Below, piece after piece: positions 8,507-18,039 of a stretch of 25,957 bases of DNA. The notes beneath the pieces were generated by a model, which saw nothing but the letters and a program-made list of their open reading frames with translations, was not told the origin of the DNA and searched no databases. Source of the stretch: Leptospira vanthielii serovar Holland str. Waz Holland = ATCC 700522 (GTDB lineage Bacteria; Spirochaetota; Leptospiria; Leptospirales; Leptospiraceae); the NCBI RefSeq assembly GCF_000332455.1, contig NZ_AOGY02000049.1:1-25957 (forward strand). Reading direction: 5' to 3'. Made by a program: the position numbers and the translations under genes. Within the stretch, counting starts at the first letter, position 1. Each line of letters opens with the position of its first letter.

Positions 8507-9463
8507 ATGAAAACACAAAAACAATCTACCAAACATTTGGTCAGACTTCTCCAAAGGAGTATACATTTTGTTCGTTGGAACCTTCTAGTTTTACTCATCA
8601 CGGGACTCTCTCTTTTCCTTTTGCGTTGTAAAGGAATGACCTCGGATGCGGATACCCAATTAGTTCCCATCTTACTTGCTTCAGAATCCAATACGGCTTC
8701 CCAATTAGGTGGCAGCCAAGGTGGTTCTGTGGGAACAGCCCCCATAGCAGTAGATGACCTTCCGGTAGGGATTCCTATTCTTAATGAAATTACTTACATT
8801 ACCAATAATGCCAATCCAGCAGATGATCCCTATTCCACAAAGGGCCTCTTACAATTTCAAAAAACTAGTGTTAGTTTCCAAAAACCTGTTCCTGCAAATA
8901 CAGAAATCTCTCTCTACTTCGGGAAAAAAAATATGGAACTCCATCCCGATGGAACTGTGACGAATGCATTGGAATCGCTCAAGCGAACTGCTGCCAATTT
9001 CAGTGGTTATACTTATCTTACTGATGCGGACAAAAAAATCAAAGTATTCGTTGTGGCAAAAACTGAATTTGGAATATCTTCAAAACAATTAACCATAGGA
9101 CACCCAAGAAATTGTGCGGACGCAATGAAAATTCCGGCGACATGGGGTAATTGTGAAGAGCATTGTATTACGGCCACAAAAGTAGGAGAGACAGTAGAAC
9201 TTACGGCAAACTACAACCTTCCAAGCCAGGGCAATTCTCTACACTTAGACTTGGTTGGATTAAGCCCAAGAAGTTCGGAAACTATTGCCCCCACAGTCGA
9301 CTTAGAGATACCTTTCCCCAGTGCCGGTCTTCATACGACCAAAACAAGTTTCAACATTAATGATAAAGATTTTTTATGCACAAAAGTTGAATCTGTTCTC
9401 ATTATCGACCAACCCATGAAGTTTTCAATCTTACAAGAATATATAACTATTCCCAGTGATTGA
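8507..9463 (+). CDS. Putative lipoprotein of unknown function
   Basis: The 318-residue protein starts with a long basic region and a hydrophobic core (WNLLVLLITGLSLFLLRC) that ends at Cys45 (from ATG 8507). Arg just before that Cys is unusual for a lipobox, so lipidation is likely but not certain. The mature part is Gly/Ser-rich at first (ASQLGGSQGGSVG), then beta-rich. It has four Cys in a stretch (NCADAM...WGNCEEHCI) that could form disulfides outside the cytoplasm. I recognise no domain. GTG 8501 is a possible alternative start. The stop overlaps the next lipoprotein gene by 8 bases, which implies coupled translation. Confidence 0.7.
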   Translation: MKTQKQSTKHLVRLLQRSIHFVRWNLLVLLITGLSLFLLRCKGMTSDADTQLVPILLASESNTASQLGGSQGGSVGTAPIAVDDLPVGIPILNEITYITNNANPADDPYSTKGLLQFQKTSVSFQKPVPANTEISLYFGKKNMELHPDGTVTNALESLKRTAANFSGYTYLTDADKKIKVFVVAKTEFGISSKQLTIGHPRNCADAMKIPATWGNCEEHCITATKVGETVELTANYNLPSQGNSLHLDLVGLSPRSSETIAPTVDLEIPFPSAGLHTTKTSFNINDKDFLCTKVESVLIIDQPMKFSILQEYITIPSD

Positions 9464-10427
9464 CACAGTTCTAACAAAAATCCGATCTGATAAGTTGGCA
9501 AAAACACTAATTCTTATTTTTTCTATGGGTATCCTAACTAACTGCGGTTCCCCATCAATGGAAAACGTATGTGATGCAAGCTCCGAATCCTTTTCCAAAA
9601 CCATAGCAGCAAAACTAATATTAGGTGATATAAGTTCCCAATGTATTTCCATGAATATATCAAATCTAACAGGTTTTACGGTTGGTGGAAAAATTTCAGG
9701 CCTTACTGGTGCTGGACTTAGATTGATTTTGAATCAAAAAGTAACGCTCGAGATTCCCTCTGGTAGCACAGAGTTTCTTTTTCCTATCCTTGTTCCTGTT
9801 GGATCAAATTACGAAGTCAATTTTGCGAATCAGGCAGACGGTAATTTCTGTGAGATTGTAAACTCAACAGGAAAGGTTACTAACAAGAATATACAGGATA
9901 TTGAAATCAATTGTAAGTCTTCTTGTATCAACTGTATTATATTTATAACCCAGAATGGCTACCCGGCCAATATTGGCAAAGCATCTAACTTTGATTCCAG
10001 TTGCCAGTCAGACCCAAACTACCCTGGTTCTGGTAATTTCAAAGCTATGGTCGTCGACGGAATATCACGAAGAGCAAGTATCACATCAAATTTGGGCGAT
10101 GGTCAGATCGATTGGGTTTTCAAAGCAAACCAGGCTTACATACGACCAAACGGAATTGCTATAGAAACATCCAATGCCAATGGATTATTTACATCAATAA
10201 TTTCTACACCAATTACAACAACTAGCTCTGACCATTGGACAGGACTCGAATCAGATTGGACAACATATTTAAATGGAGATGGAGCTTGTTTGAAGTGGAC
10301 TACAAATTTCTCTGGCGAATTGGGAGTCGCTGGAGATGCTTATACTCAAGATATATTGACACTCACAAGAGGGAAAGGACTACAACAATGTTCCATCAAT
10401 CGCGAGTTAGTTTGTGTTGAGCAGTAA
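9456..10427 (+). CDS. Lipoprotein with a DUF1554-like C-terminal domain
   Basis: The 323-residue protein begins at GTG 9456 inside the end of the previous gene (overlap GTGATTGA). The signal region KLAKTLILIFSMGILTNC gives a good lipobox. The mature N-terminus has the Cys motif NVCDASSESF...GDISSQC, also seen in the propeller lipoprotein at 22181-23620. A beta-sandwich-like middle follows (FTVGGKISGLTGAGLRLILN). From about residue 160 comes a domain with IFITQNGYPANIGKASNFDS, NFKAMVVDGISRRA, WVFKANQAYIRPNG, WTGLESDWTT and a final CVEQ, matching the DUF1554 (C-type-lectin-like) pattern common in Leptospira. It is probably surface or outer-membrane facing; the ligand is unknown. Confidence 0.8.
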   Translation: MIDTVLTKIRSDKLAKTLILIFSMGILTNCGSPSMENVCDASSESFSKTIAAKLILGDISSQCISMNISNLTGFTVGGKISGLTGAGLRLILNQKVTLEIPSGSTEFLFPILVPVGSNYEVNFANQADGNFCEIVNSTGKVTNKNIQDIEINCKSSCINCIIFITQNGYPANIGKASNFDSSCQSDPNYPGSGNFKAMVVDGISRRASITSNLGDGQIDWVFKANQAYIRPNGIAIETSNANGLFTSIISTPITTTSSDHWTGLESDWTTYLNGDGACLKWTTNFSGELGVAGDAYTQDILTLTRGKGLQQCSINRELVCVEQ

Positions 10428-10455
10428 AATAAGTTTAAATATTGAAAATTGATAT

Positions 10456-11559
10456 TTATTTGCCAGAATTTCCTTCAATTAGCTTATGTTTGGATAAAAA
10501 TACGGTCAGCCTTTGCAATTGGTCTTTTGAGGTAGAATTGGATTCAGGGAGTACTTTTGCATAAATATTCTTCAAATGATTCCGTAAAGTTCCATCCGAT
10601 ACATTAAGAATCAGACGAATGAACGAACGACTATGCCCTTCTGCAATCAATTCACATATCCTAAGTTCTTGTTTTGATAAAGAAAAATTTTCAAGAGATA
10701 AGGAAAAAGAAAGATTTGGCCGATTGTCTTTCAAAGTTGTTTTCAACAAATAGGCAAAAAACAAAAGACTGATTACGGTTGTAATCACAGAAGTGGCCAA
10801 TTCTTTCAAAGGAAAAGTAGGAAGAATTCCTAAAACTAAAATTCCAACAAATAATCCAACAGCAAGCGAGATCAAAATGGAAGCAATTAAACTATATAAG
10901 CTAGGTCTAGAAGTATTATATCGATTCAAATAAATTGAGAGTAACACGGATAAAGTAGCATCAACAACAGGATGAAAAGGAGGGAAATTAAATCCATACA
11001 TAGGTAAAAAATTGGAAAAAAGACCAAACCACCAAACGCATAAGGCAATGATAAATGTCTTACGATCAAAAAAAGGAATCCATTCTAATGGTGAGAGAAC
11101 AAAATACAAAGAAACAGCAATAGCAAAAAAATGGACAGATCCCCCAAGAATTCCACCGAAAATGGTAAGTAAAGGTGCGATTCCAAATGAGAGTAAGGTA
11201 AATCCATAAACAAAGGTATTCGGTATGGAAGAACAAAGTAAATCTATCGCCAGTGCATAAATTGCAATGCCGATTGTAGCCTTATTAAACAATTTTCTGC
11301 CAGTACAAAATGAACACAAAGCCACAAGGACAGGAGCGAGAAGAAAAAATGAATGGCATTGGAAAATCCATAAAGCCATACTAGTAGTTTCATTCGGAGC
11401 AAGACAAAGGGCAGCAGTCGCCGCATTCTGAATTCCAATCGTAAAATAAAACACACTGAGTAGCCGATGAAAACGGTGGTCGCGTGTGATATTTTCAATA
11501 AAACAACTAACGTTTGCCAAAGAAGCAAAGAGAGGCACCAAAAAGAATATACTGGTCAA
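10456..11559 (-). CDS. Multi-pass membrane protein with a LuxR-type HTH domain
   Basis: The first 275 or so residues form about eight hydrophobic helices (for example MTSIFFLVPLFASLANVSCF, GIAPLLTIFGGILGGSVHFF, SLIASILISLAVGLFVGILV). The C-terminal part, about 290-360, is a LuxR/GerE helix-turn-helix: FSLSKQELRICELIAEGHS, then LNVSDGTLRNHLKNIYAK. It looks like a one-component membrane regulator that senses at or in the membrane and binds DNA from there. Target and signal are unknown. The start is TTG 11559, preceded by GAAGG. An ATG 9 bases upstream of it gives only a 4-codon frame that ends at TGA overlapping the TTG, so translation may be coupled. Confidence 0.8.
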   Translation of the reverse strand: MTSIFFLVPLFASLANVSCFIENITRDHRFHRLLSVFYFTIGIQNAATAALCLAPNETTSMALWIFQCHSFFLLAPVLVALCSFCTGRKLFNKATIGIAIYALAIDLLCSSIPNTFVYGFTLLSFGIAPLLTIFGGILGGSVHFFAIAVSLYFVLSPLEWIPFFDRKTFIIALCVWWFGLFSNFLPMYGFNFPPFHPVVDATLSVLLSIYLNRYNTSRPSLYSLIASILISLAVGLFVGILVLGILPTFPLKELATSVITTVISLLFFAYLLKTTLKDNRPNLSFSLSLENFSLSKQELRICELIAEGHSRSFIRLILNVSDGTLRNHLKNIYAKVLPESNSTSKDQLQRLTVFLSKHKLIEGNSGK

Positions 11560-11670
11560 AAGAGTTTCATCCTTCTAAACAAATAGAACAACTACCTATG
11601 TATATTTTCCATTCAATTTTGAAATTTCTATATAAGAATTAATGAAAATACTACAATTGTTTGGTGGATT

Positions 11671-12411
11671 TTAAGAGGAAACAATATCATCTAGAGCTCG
11701 GAAAATATTTAATGGGTATTCAGCTATACGATTGCAGAGATAGAGATACCATTCCTTTCCATAAACAAAGTAAAGTTTGGTAGGATGACCTTCCTCTCGA
11801 AGTGTCGCCAAATTCTCCGTTTGAATCCCATAAAGACTTTCAAATTCATATGAACTTTGATTTGGTATGTATTTCTCTATGAGAGTTTTTGTTTCCTGTT
11901 GTATTTTATGGTGGTGTGTTGCAATGGAACATTTATGGTTTTTGGAAATCAGTTTTTCCACATCCTCTGCACTAACGATCACTTCTATTCCGTTTTTTTT
12001 TGCTTCTTTACAGATTTTTTCTAAATTATCCCTACAAAACTCTTTCGATAGGGTTAACCCGATATGAGAGAGATCAAGAGAAATCGTAGAATAAAGCTTT
12101 TGAGTTTTAATTCCTTCAACAATTCGGAGAAATTCATCAGTAACTTCGATTGTTTCCTGAATTGTTTTTGTACTTTCTCCCATAAACTCAATGGAGCACT
12201 TAAAGCCATTTTGATTTTCCGAAATGACTTTCGTTATTGTCTCTTCTAATGTATCTCCACCGATATATCGATTAGCAGCTTTCTTTAATGTAATGAATAA
12301 GGCTTCATTGTTTAAGATAAAATTTTTTGCATCTATATTCAATGCAGCAATTCTTAGGGCTTTCGATCCTAATTCTAATAATTCATCCATGTAATTCTTT
12401 TTTGATTCCAT
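11671..12411 (-). CDS. Proline-dehydrogenase-like protein lacking part of the barrel
   Basis: The 246-residue protein follows the PRODH (monofunctional PutA) pattern at both ends. These are RYIGGDTLEETITKV (48-62), IEFMGES (74-80), ISLDLSHIGL (110-119), then SIATHHHKI (162-170), YEFESLYGI (188-196) and YFVYGKEWYLYLCNRIAEYP (214-233). Between IVSAED (145-150) and SIATHH there are only 11 residues, where Bacillus and Thermus enzymes have roughly 85. The missing part normally holds the strands with QSYLYR and RLVKGAY. The usual substrate Lys of the SVKLTQLGL strand is Asp here. The first Arg of the RRLAERP carboxylate site is Asn. It is therefore probably not a working proline dehydrogenase. It is the last gene of the eutBC group. 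Confidence 0.75.
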   Translation of the reverse strand: MESKKNYMDELLELGSKALRIAALNIDAKNFILNNEALFITLKKAANRYIGGDTLEETITKVISENQNGFKCSIEFMGESTKTIQETIEVTDEFLRIVEGIKTQKLYSTISLDLSHIGLTLSKEFCRDNLEKICKEAKKNGIEVIVSAEDVEKLISKNHKCSIATHHHKIQQETKTLIEKYIPNQSSYEFESLYGIQTENLATLREEGHPTKLYFVYGKEWYLYLCNRIAEYPLNIFRALDDIVSS

Positions 12412-12432
12412 CCCAAGCCAGAAAAATTTGAT

Positions 12433-12708
12433 TTAAAAACTCCATGTGAGTGCCTTATATGATTTTGTAATTCGATATTCGAAGGCCAATTTCTCCAAAC
12501 ATTGATAACAGAGACAGTCTGCAAATTGTTGCGCTAAATAATCTCGTTCTTCCAAAGTAAGAGTGACTTTTGTACATTGGCAAAGACTAATGGATCCAAC
12601 CTTACATTCAAAAATATGTAAACAATTGGGACATATTTTCTCCTCATGTTTGGGGAGATTCTGTATCGGGTCGGATTTTTTTTGATTCACCATTTTGGAT
12701 TCATTCAA
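12433..12708 (-). CDS. Cysteine-rich CWC-family-like small protein
   Basis: The protein has 91 residues and eight Cys: C26-x2-C29, C35, C43-Q-C45, C65-L-C67-x2-C70. This spacing fits the Cys-rich CWC family, with Trp of the name-giving CWC replaced by Gln. The Cys set probably binds zinc or an iron centre; the family's function is not established. The TTG start at 12708 overlaps the eutC stop by 8 bases; ATG 12693 is an alternative. The overlap puts it in one operon with eutBC, and the proline-dehydrogenase-like gene follows after 21 bases. There is no signal peptide, so it is cytoplasmic. Confidence 0.75.
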   Translation of the reverse strand: MNESKMVNQKKSDPIQNLPKHEEKICPNCLHIFECKVGSISLCQCTKVTLTLEERDYLAQQFADCLCYQCLEKLAFEYRITKSYKALTWSF

Positions 12709-13474
12709 TAGACGTAGGGGCTTTCGATTTTAGTAAAAACTCCGGTGGCATTTCATCTTTCAATTCCACTCCGGAAAGTTTTCTCCGAATGGATTCCTGA
12801 ACGAGATACATGGTTTTCGCTACGGCACTTTCAAAACCAAATCCACCGGGGCGGATATTCGAAATACAATTACGACTTTCGTCCGTTTTACCAACTTGCG
12901 GCCTGTAGGTGATATAAACACCCAAACTATCTGCCGAAGATAAACCCGGCCTCTCTCCAATCACAACAATCGATACCTTTGCCTTTAAAATTTCACCAAT
13001 TTCATCCCCAATTGCCACCCTACCCCACTTCGACAGTATCAAAGGCCCAAGTCGCAAACTTGTTTTGCCAAGAGTTTCGATTAGATTTTTCAAAAAGGGA
13101 ATTAAATTCTCATCGATTGCTTTCGCAGAGAGGCCGTCCACGCCAATAAGAACAACATCGCACTCACCAGCTAATGGTTGTAACTTGGCAATCGACTCAG
13201 AGGACAACTTTCGCCCCAAATCGGGCCGTAACAAATACTCTTCTTTAGAATGGACTTTACTTTCCACAAAGATACTGGGGAGATTTTTTGGTTTGCCTAA
13301 AGTCTCTAAATCCTCGAGTAACTTAAAAAAATTGGGACTCAGTAATACGGCATCTCTGGCTCTTGCATGATCCAATCGAAACTTTAACACTTCTTTGGTG
13401 GAAATGGAACCACCAGACCGAGTAAGACCGATCCGAGCATTACTAAACTGTTTCCATTCCTCTAAAAAAGTCAT
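12701..13474 (-). CDS. eutC: Ethanolamine ammonia-lyase small subunit
   Basis: This 257-residue protein has the EutC pattern: ARIGLTRSGGSISTKEVLKF near the start, HARARDAV (about 33-40), the Rossmann-like DVVLIGVDGLSAKAI, VVIGERPGLSSADSLGVYIT and SRNCISNIRPGG. With EutB it forms the adenosylcobalamin-dependent lyase that splits ethanolamine into acetaldehyde and ammonia. EutC binds part of the cobalamin. It starts 4 bases after the eutB stop. No microcompartment shell genes or eutA reactivase are in view, so this seems to be a bare lyase, perhaps used to get nitrogen from ethanolamine. Confidence 0.95.
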   Translation of the reverse strand: MTFLEEWKQFSNARIGLTRSGGSISTKEVLKFRLDHARARDAVLLSPNFFKLLEDLETLGKPKNLPSIFVESKVHSKEEYLLRPDLGRKLSSESIAKLQPLAGECDVVLIGVDGLSAKAIDENLIPFLKNLIETLGKTSLRLGPLILSKWGRVAIGDEIGEILKAKVSIVVIGERPGLSSADSLGVYITYRPQVGKTDESRNCISNIRPGGFGFESAVAKTMYLVQESIRRKLSGVELKDEMPPEFLLKSKAPTSIE

Positions 13475-13478
13475 AAAT

Positions 13479-14864
13479 CTACTTTCCTAATAGATCTTCG
13501 AGTAAACTCAAATGTCGATTCTCTTTTGGTAAAAAACCATTTTGATTCGAAAAGATACCTCGCTCGATTAACCACCGTTCGAACTCAGGTGCAGGTTTTA
13601 ATCCTAAAACTTGCCTTAGATACAAAGCGTCATGGAAGGATGTACTTTGGTAGGACAACATAACATCATCTGCCCCTGGAATTCCCATAATGTAAGTACA
13701 TCCAGCGACACCTAATAGTGTCAACAGTGTATCCATATCATCCTGATCGGCTTCTGCATGATTTGTATAACAAACATCAACACCCATAGGAAGGCCAAGT
13801 AACTTTCCACAAAAATGATCTTCCAAACCAGCTCGAATGATTTGTTTGCCATTGTATAAATATTCAGGACCAATAAATCCAACAACCGTGTTGACAAGAA
13901 GTGGAGAAAACTCTCGTGCCACCGCATAAGCTCTTACCTCTAACGTCTGTTGGTCGATCCCATGATCTGCCCCGGCGGACAAAGCACTTCCTTGCCCAGT
14001 TTCGAAGTACATGACATTATCTCCCACACTTCCCCGTCCCAACTCAAGAGCCATTTGCCGAGCTTCTTTCAAAATAGAAAGACTCACACCAAAACTTTTA
14101 TTTAAATCTTCTGTCCCTCCTATGGACTGGAAAACCAAATCCAATGGAGCACCCCGTTTCATCACTTCCATGGAAGTGGTTACATGAGATAAAATACAAG
14201 ATTGGGTGGGGATAGAATACTTTTGGATTAAGTTGTCCAACATTTCTAAAAGAGCAATGGAAGTAGGAATGTTATCCGTTGCCGGATTGATTCCAATCAC
14301 GGCATCTCCACTTCCTAAAAGAAGTCCATCCAAAAGACTGGCAGCAATACCTTTCGGATCATCGGTGGGATGGTTTGGTTGCAACCTAACGGAAAGTCGG
14401 CCAGGCAAACCTAAAGTATTTCTAAATTTAGTGATGACAGTTATTTTTTTACCAACTAGAATTAAATCCTGGTTGGACATAAGTTTGGATACAGCCGCTG
14501 CCATCTCAGGAGTGATCCCCCACTGGATCGAAGCAATTAATTCGTTGTCAGTAGTCTCGGCTAACAAAAAATCTCTGAAACCTCCCACAGTAAGGTGAGA
14601 AATCGAACCAAATGCTTCTTTATTATGCGAATCAAAAATTAAACGAGTCACCTCATCTTTGTTTGCTGGAATTAGTTCTTTGTTTAAAAATTCAGAAAGA
14701 TACACATCGGCAAGGGCCATTTGTGCGGCCACTCTTTCTTCTTGACTTGTCGCGGCAAGTCCCGCAAGGACATCCCCCGATCTGTGAGGACTGGCCTTTG
14801 CCAAAAGGTCTTTTAATTCTGGAAAATGGTAGGTTTTGGCACCAAGGATTGTTTTGTAACCCAT
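13479..14864 (-). CDS. eutB: Ethanolamine ammonia-lyase large subunit
   Basis: The 461-residue length is normal for the catalytic TIM-barrel subunit. Signature stretches include KEAFGSISHLTVGGFRDFLL, RLQPNHPTDDPKGIAASLLD, GLLLGSGDAVIGINPATDN, ILSHVTTSMEV, YFETGQGSALSAGADHG and VCYTNHAEADQDDMDTLLT. The Arg, Gln and Glu residues of the ethanolamine pocket fall within these blocks. The enzyme makes a cobalamin-derived radical, so the cell must have adenosylcobalamin. It is the first gene of eutB-eutC-CWC-PRODH-like on the minus strand. ATG 14864 is preceded by a GGATAGAG sequence that lies within a hairpin. Confidence 0.97.
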   Translation of the reverse strand: MGYKTILGAKTYHFPELKDLLAKASPHRSGDVLAGLAATSQEERVAAQMALADVYLSEFLNKELIPANKDEVTRLIFDSHNKEAFGSISHLTVGGFRDFLLAETTDNELIASIQWGITPEMAAAVSKLMSNQDLILVGKKITVITKFRNTLGLPGRLSVRLQPNHPTDDPKGIAASLLDGLLLGSGDAVIGINPATDNIPTSIALLEMLDNLIQKYSIPTQSCILSHVTTSMEVMKRGAPLDLVFQSIGGTEDLNKSFGVSLSILKEARQMALELGRGSVGDNVMYFETGQGSALSAGADHGIDQQTLEVRAYAVAREFSPLLVNTVVGFIGPEYLYNGKQIIRAGLEDHFCGKLLGLPMGVDVCYTNHAEADQDDMDTLLTLLGVAGCTYIMGIPGADDVMLSYQSTSFHDALYLRQVLGLKPAPEFERWLIERGIFSNQNGFLPKENRHLSLLEDLLGK

Positions 14865-14873
14865 GGGTAGACT

Positions 14874-14900
14874 CTATCCGATCTCGAAGTTTTCGGATAG
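14874..14900 (-). promoter_or_regulatory. Hairpin in the eutB leader, may cover the ribosome site
   Basis: On the minus strand CTATCCG pairs with CGGATAG (7 bp) around a 13-base loop. The 3' arm holds the only purine-rich sequence (GGATAGAG) in front of eutB ATG 14864. The stem could thus limit eutB translation. No protein or ligand site is recognised. Confidence 0.4.
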
Positions 14901-14970
14901 AACTTTTCCTTGGGATTATTGGTTACGGAGCAATATTGACGTAGAGGGAACTAAACGGACAGAAAAGAGT

Positions 14971-14985
14971 CCCCTAAATTAGGGG
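14971..14985 (-). terminator. Probable terminator after the small lipoprotein gene
   Basis: CCCCTAAATTAGGGG is a perfect 15-base inverted repeat, and on the minus strand it is followed by ACTCTTTTCT. It lies 58 bases after the stop at 15044 and before eutB, so it would separate the two transcripts. Confidence 0.45.
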
Positions 14986-15043
14986 GCGCCTTTGCAAGTG
15001 CCATAAGACACCATGATAAATTTAACAAACATTTGGTGAAAAA

Positions 15044-15376
15044 TCAATCACCACATTTCTTTTTTTTCTGATCTTTGCAACCCTGGACCAAAGCAAATCG
15101 AGTCAATTCGCATCCAGTGTCGCTTACTTTAACAGTATATGTTGACGGGTTGGATGGAAACTGATAAGAAGTTCTACGATCTTCTTTCACGCAACTAGGA
15201 TAAGCAATATACACTGCCAATTCACAAATAGCGGCCTCATCAGTGGCTTTGGAGCAATCATTACCGGTAGGTAGACCGCAGTGGAAACTTAGTAGAGACA
15301 GAACCATCAATACAATAATTCTAATTCTAAACAAAAATTTAGGGAAAAAGGATACAATAAAATCAATTAAAAACAA
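15044..15376 (-). CDS. Small Cys-rich putative lipoprotein
   Basis: The 110-residue protein has a hydrophobic signal (FRIRIIVLMVLSLLSFHC) ending at a lipobox-like Cys33. The mature part has five more Cys (DCS, ICE, SCV, GCE, GCK) and a final CGD, plus a basic tail QKKKKCGD. Disulfide bonding in the periplasm is plausible. I recognise no family. The start is TTG 15376, supported by AGGAAGG 7 bases upstream. An ATG between them opens only a 5-codon frame (MFVFN) that overlaps the TTG start. The gene is transcribed toward eutB but probably ends at the hairpin at 14971-14985. Confidence 0.65.
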   Translation of the reverse strand: MFLIDFIVSFFPKFLFRIRIIVLMVLSLLSFHCGLPTGNDCSKATDEAAICELAVYIAYPSCVKEDRRTSYQFPSNPSTYTVKVSDTGCELTRFALVQGCKDQKKKKCGD

Positions 15377-15423
15377 ACATTCACCTTCCTGAATATAAGA
15401 TTTACCTTATATTCCCTATATTT

Positions 15424-15448
15424 AGAACCACTTATTTTTAACGCAACA
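15424..15448 (+). repeat. Stretch resembling the IS30 terminal repeat of this window
   Basis: ATTTTTAACGCAACA (15434-15448) is identical over 15 bases to the terminal repeat of both edge IS copies. The sequence before it (TAGAACCA) also resembles the IS TAGAATCA, with two extra bases between. No transposase sequence follows. It may be a solo relic end of an IS30 element, or a hot spot for insertion. Confidence 0.4.
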
Positions 15449-15465
15449 AAACAATTGTTTTGTTG
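15444..15465. promoter_or_regulatory. 22-bp perfect palindrome
   Basis: The half-site CAACAAAACAA is followed directly by its exact reverse complement, with no spacer. It is located in the 417-base region between the divergent small lipoprotein and katG. It could be an operator or part of a mobile-element end; it has no T run and is not a good terminator. Confidence 0.4.
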
Positions 15466-15472
15466 TCATACA

Positions 15473-15634
15473 TCATCTGGATTTTAAAGATTCTTCGACA
15501 AACTTAATACAAAATTCAACCAAGTTCCATTTTACTTTCTCATCCTTATGAGAAATCGTATAAATATCGGGATTTGCCCAAAGCCACTCGAAAGGACTCT
15601 GAGTTTTCCTTTCAAATTCCCGACAACAACGCAT
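15473..15634 (-). CDS. Possible 53-residue protein or gene remnant
   Basis: This short frame, ATG 15634 to TGA 15473, reads MRCCREFERKTQSPFEWLW, then ANPDIYTISHKDEKVKWN and LVEFCIKFVEESLKSR. Its amino-acid mix is like that of a real soluble protein rather than random AT-rich sequence. The frame is open 30 bases further upstream (IEFFLGNQD). AGGA lies about 10 bases before the ATG. It may be a true small gene or the 3' remnant of a larger one broken here. I do not recognise the family. Confidence 0.35.
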   Translation of the reverse strand: MRCCREFERKTQSPFEWLWANPDIYTISHKDEKVKWNLVEFCIKFVEESLKSR

Positions 15635-15722
15635 ATCTTGGTTTCCTAAAAAGAATTCGATTCAGAATTTTTTTCCGTTCGCATTGACAGAATCTTGATT
15701 TTCTGTCCCCAACAGCATAAAT

Positions 15723-15790
15723 TTAGACTAAATCTAAAAAATAGCTTGCTTTCTATTACTAGACTTATTCTAAATTTATACTAAATCTAG
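15723..15790 (+). promoter_or_regulatory. Three Fur/PerR-like boxes in front of katG
   Basis: Three 15-base sites share a 7-1-7 inverted-repeat build: TTAGACT-A-AATCTAA (15723-15737), CTAGACT-T-ATTCTAA (15759-15773) and TTATACT-A-AATCTAG (15776-15790). The last two are 2 bases apart and reach into the katG leader. Fur-family regulators bind sites of this form, and PerR commonly controls catalase genes, so PerR-type repression is the likely reading. A TTGCTT (15746-15751) with TCTAAA (15769-15774) 17 bases on could be the promoter, overlapped by box 2. Confidence 0.6.
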
Positions 15791-18037
<2,247 letters not shown>

Positions 18038-18039
18038 AA

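Noticed and set aside
14865..15043. Cobalamin riboswitch in front of eutB
   Set aside because: The gene would suit it, but I found no B12-box-like sequence or the conserved core, and the space also holds a terminator.
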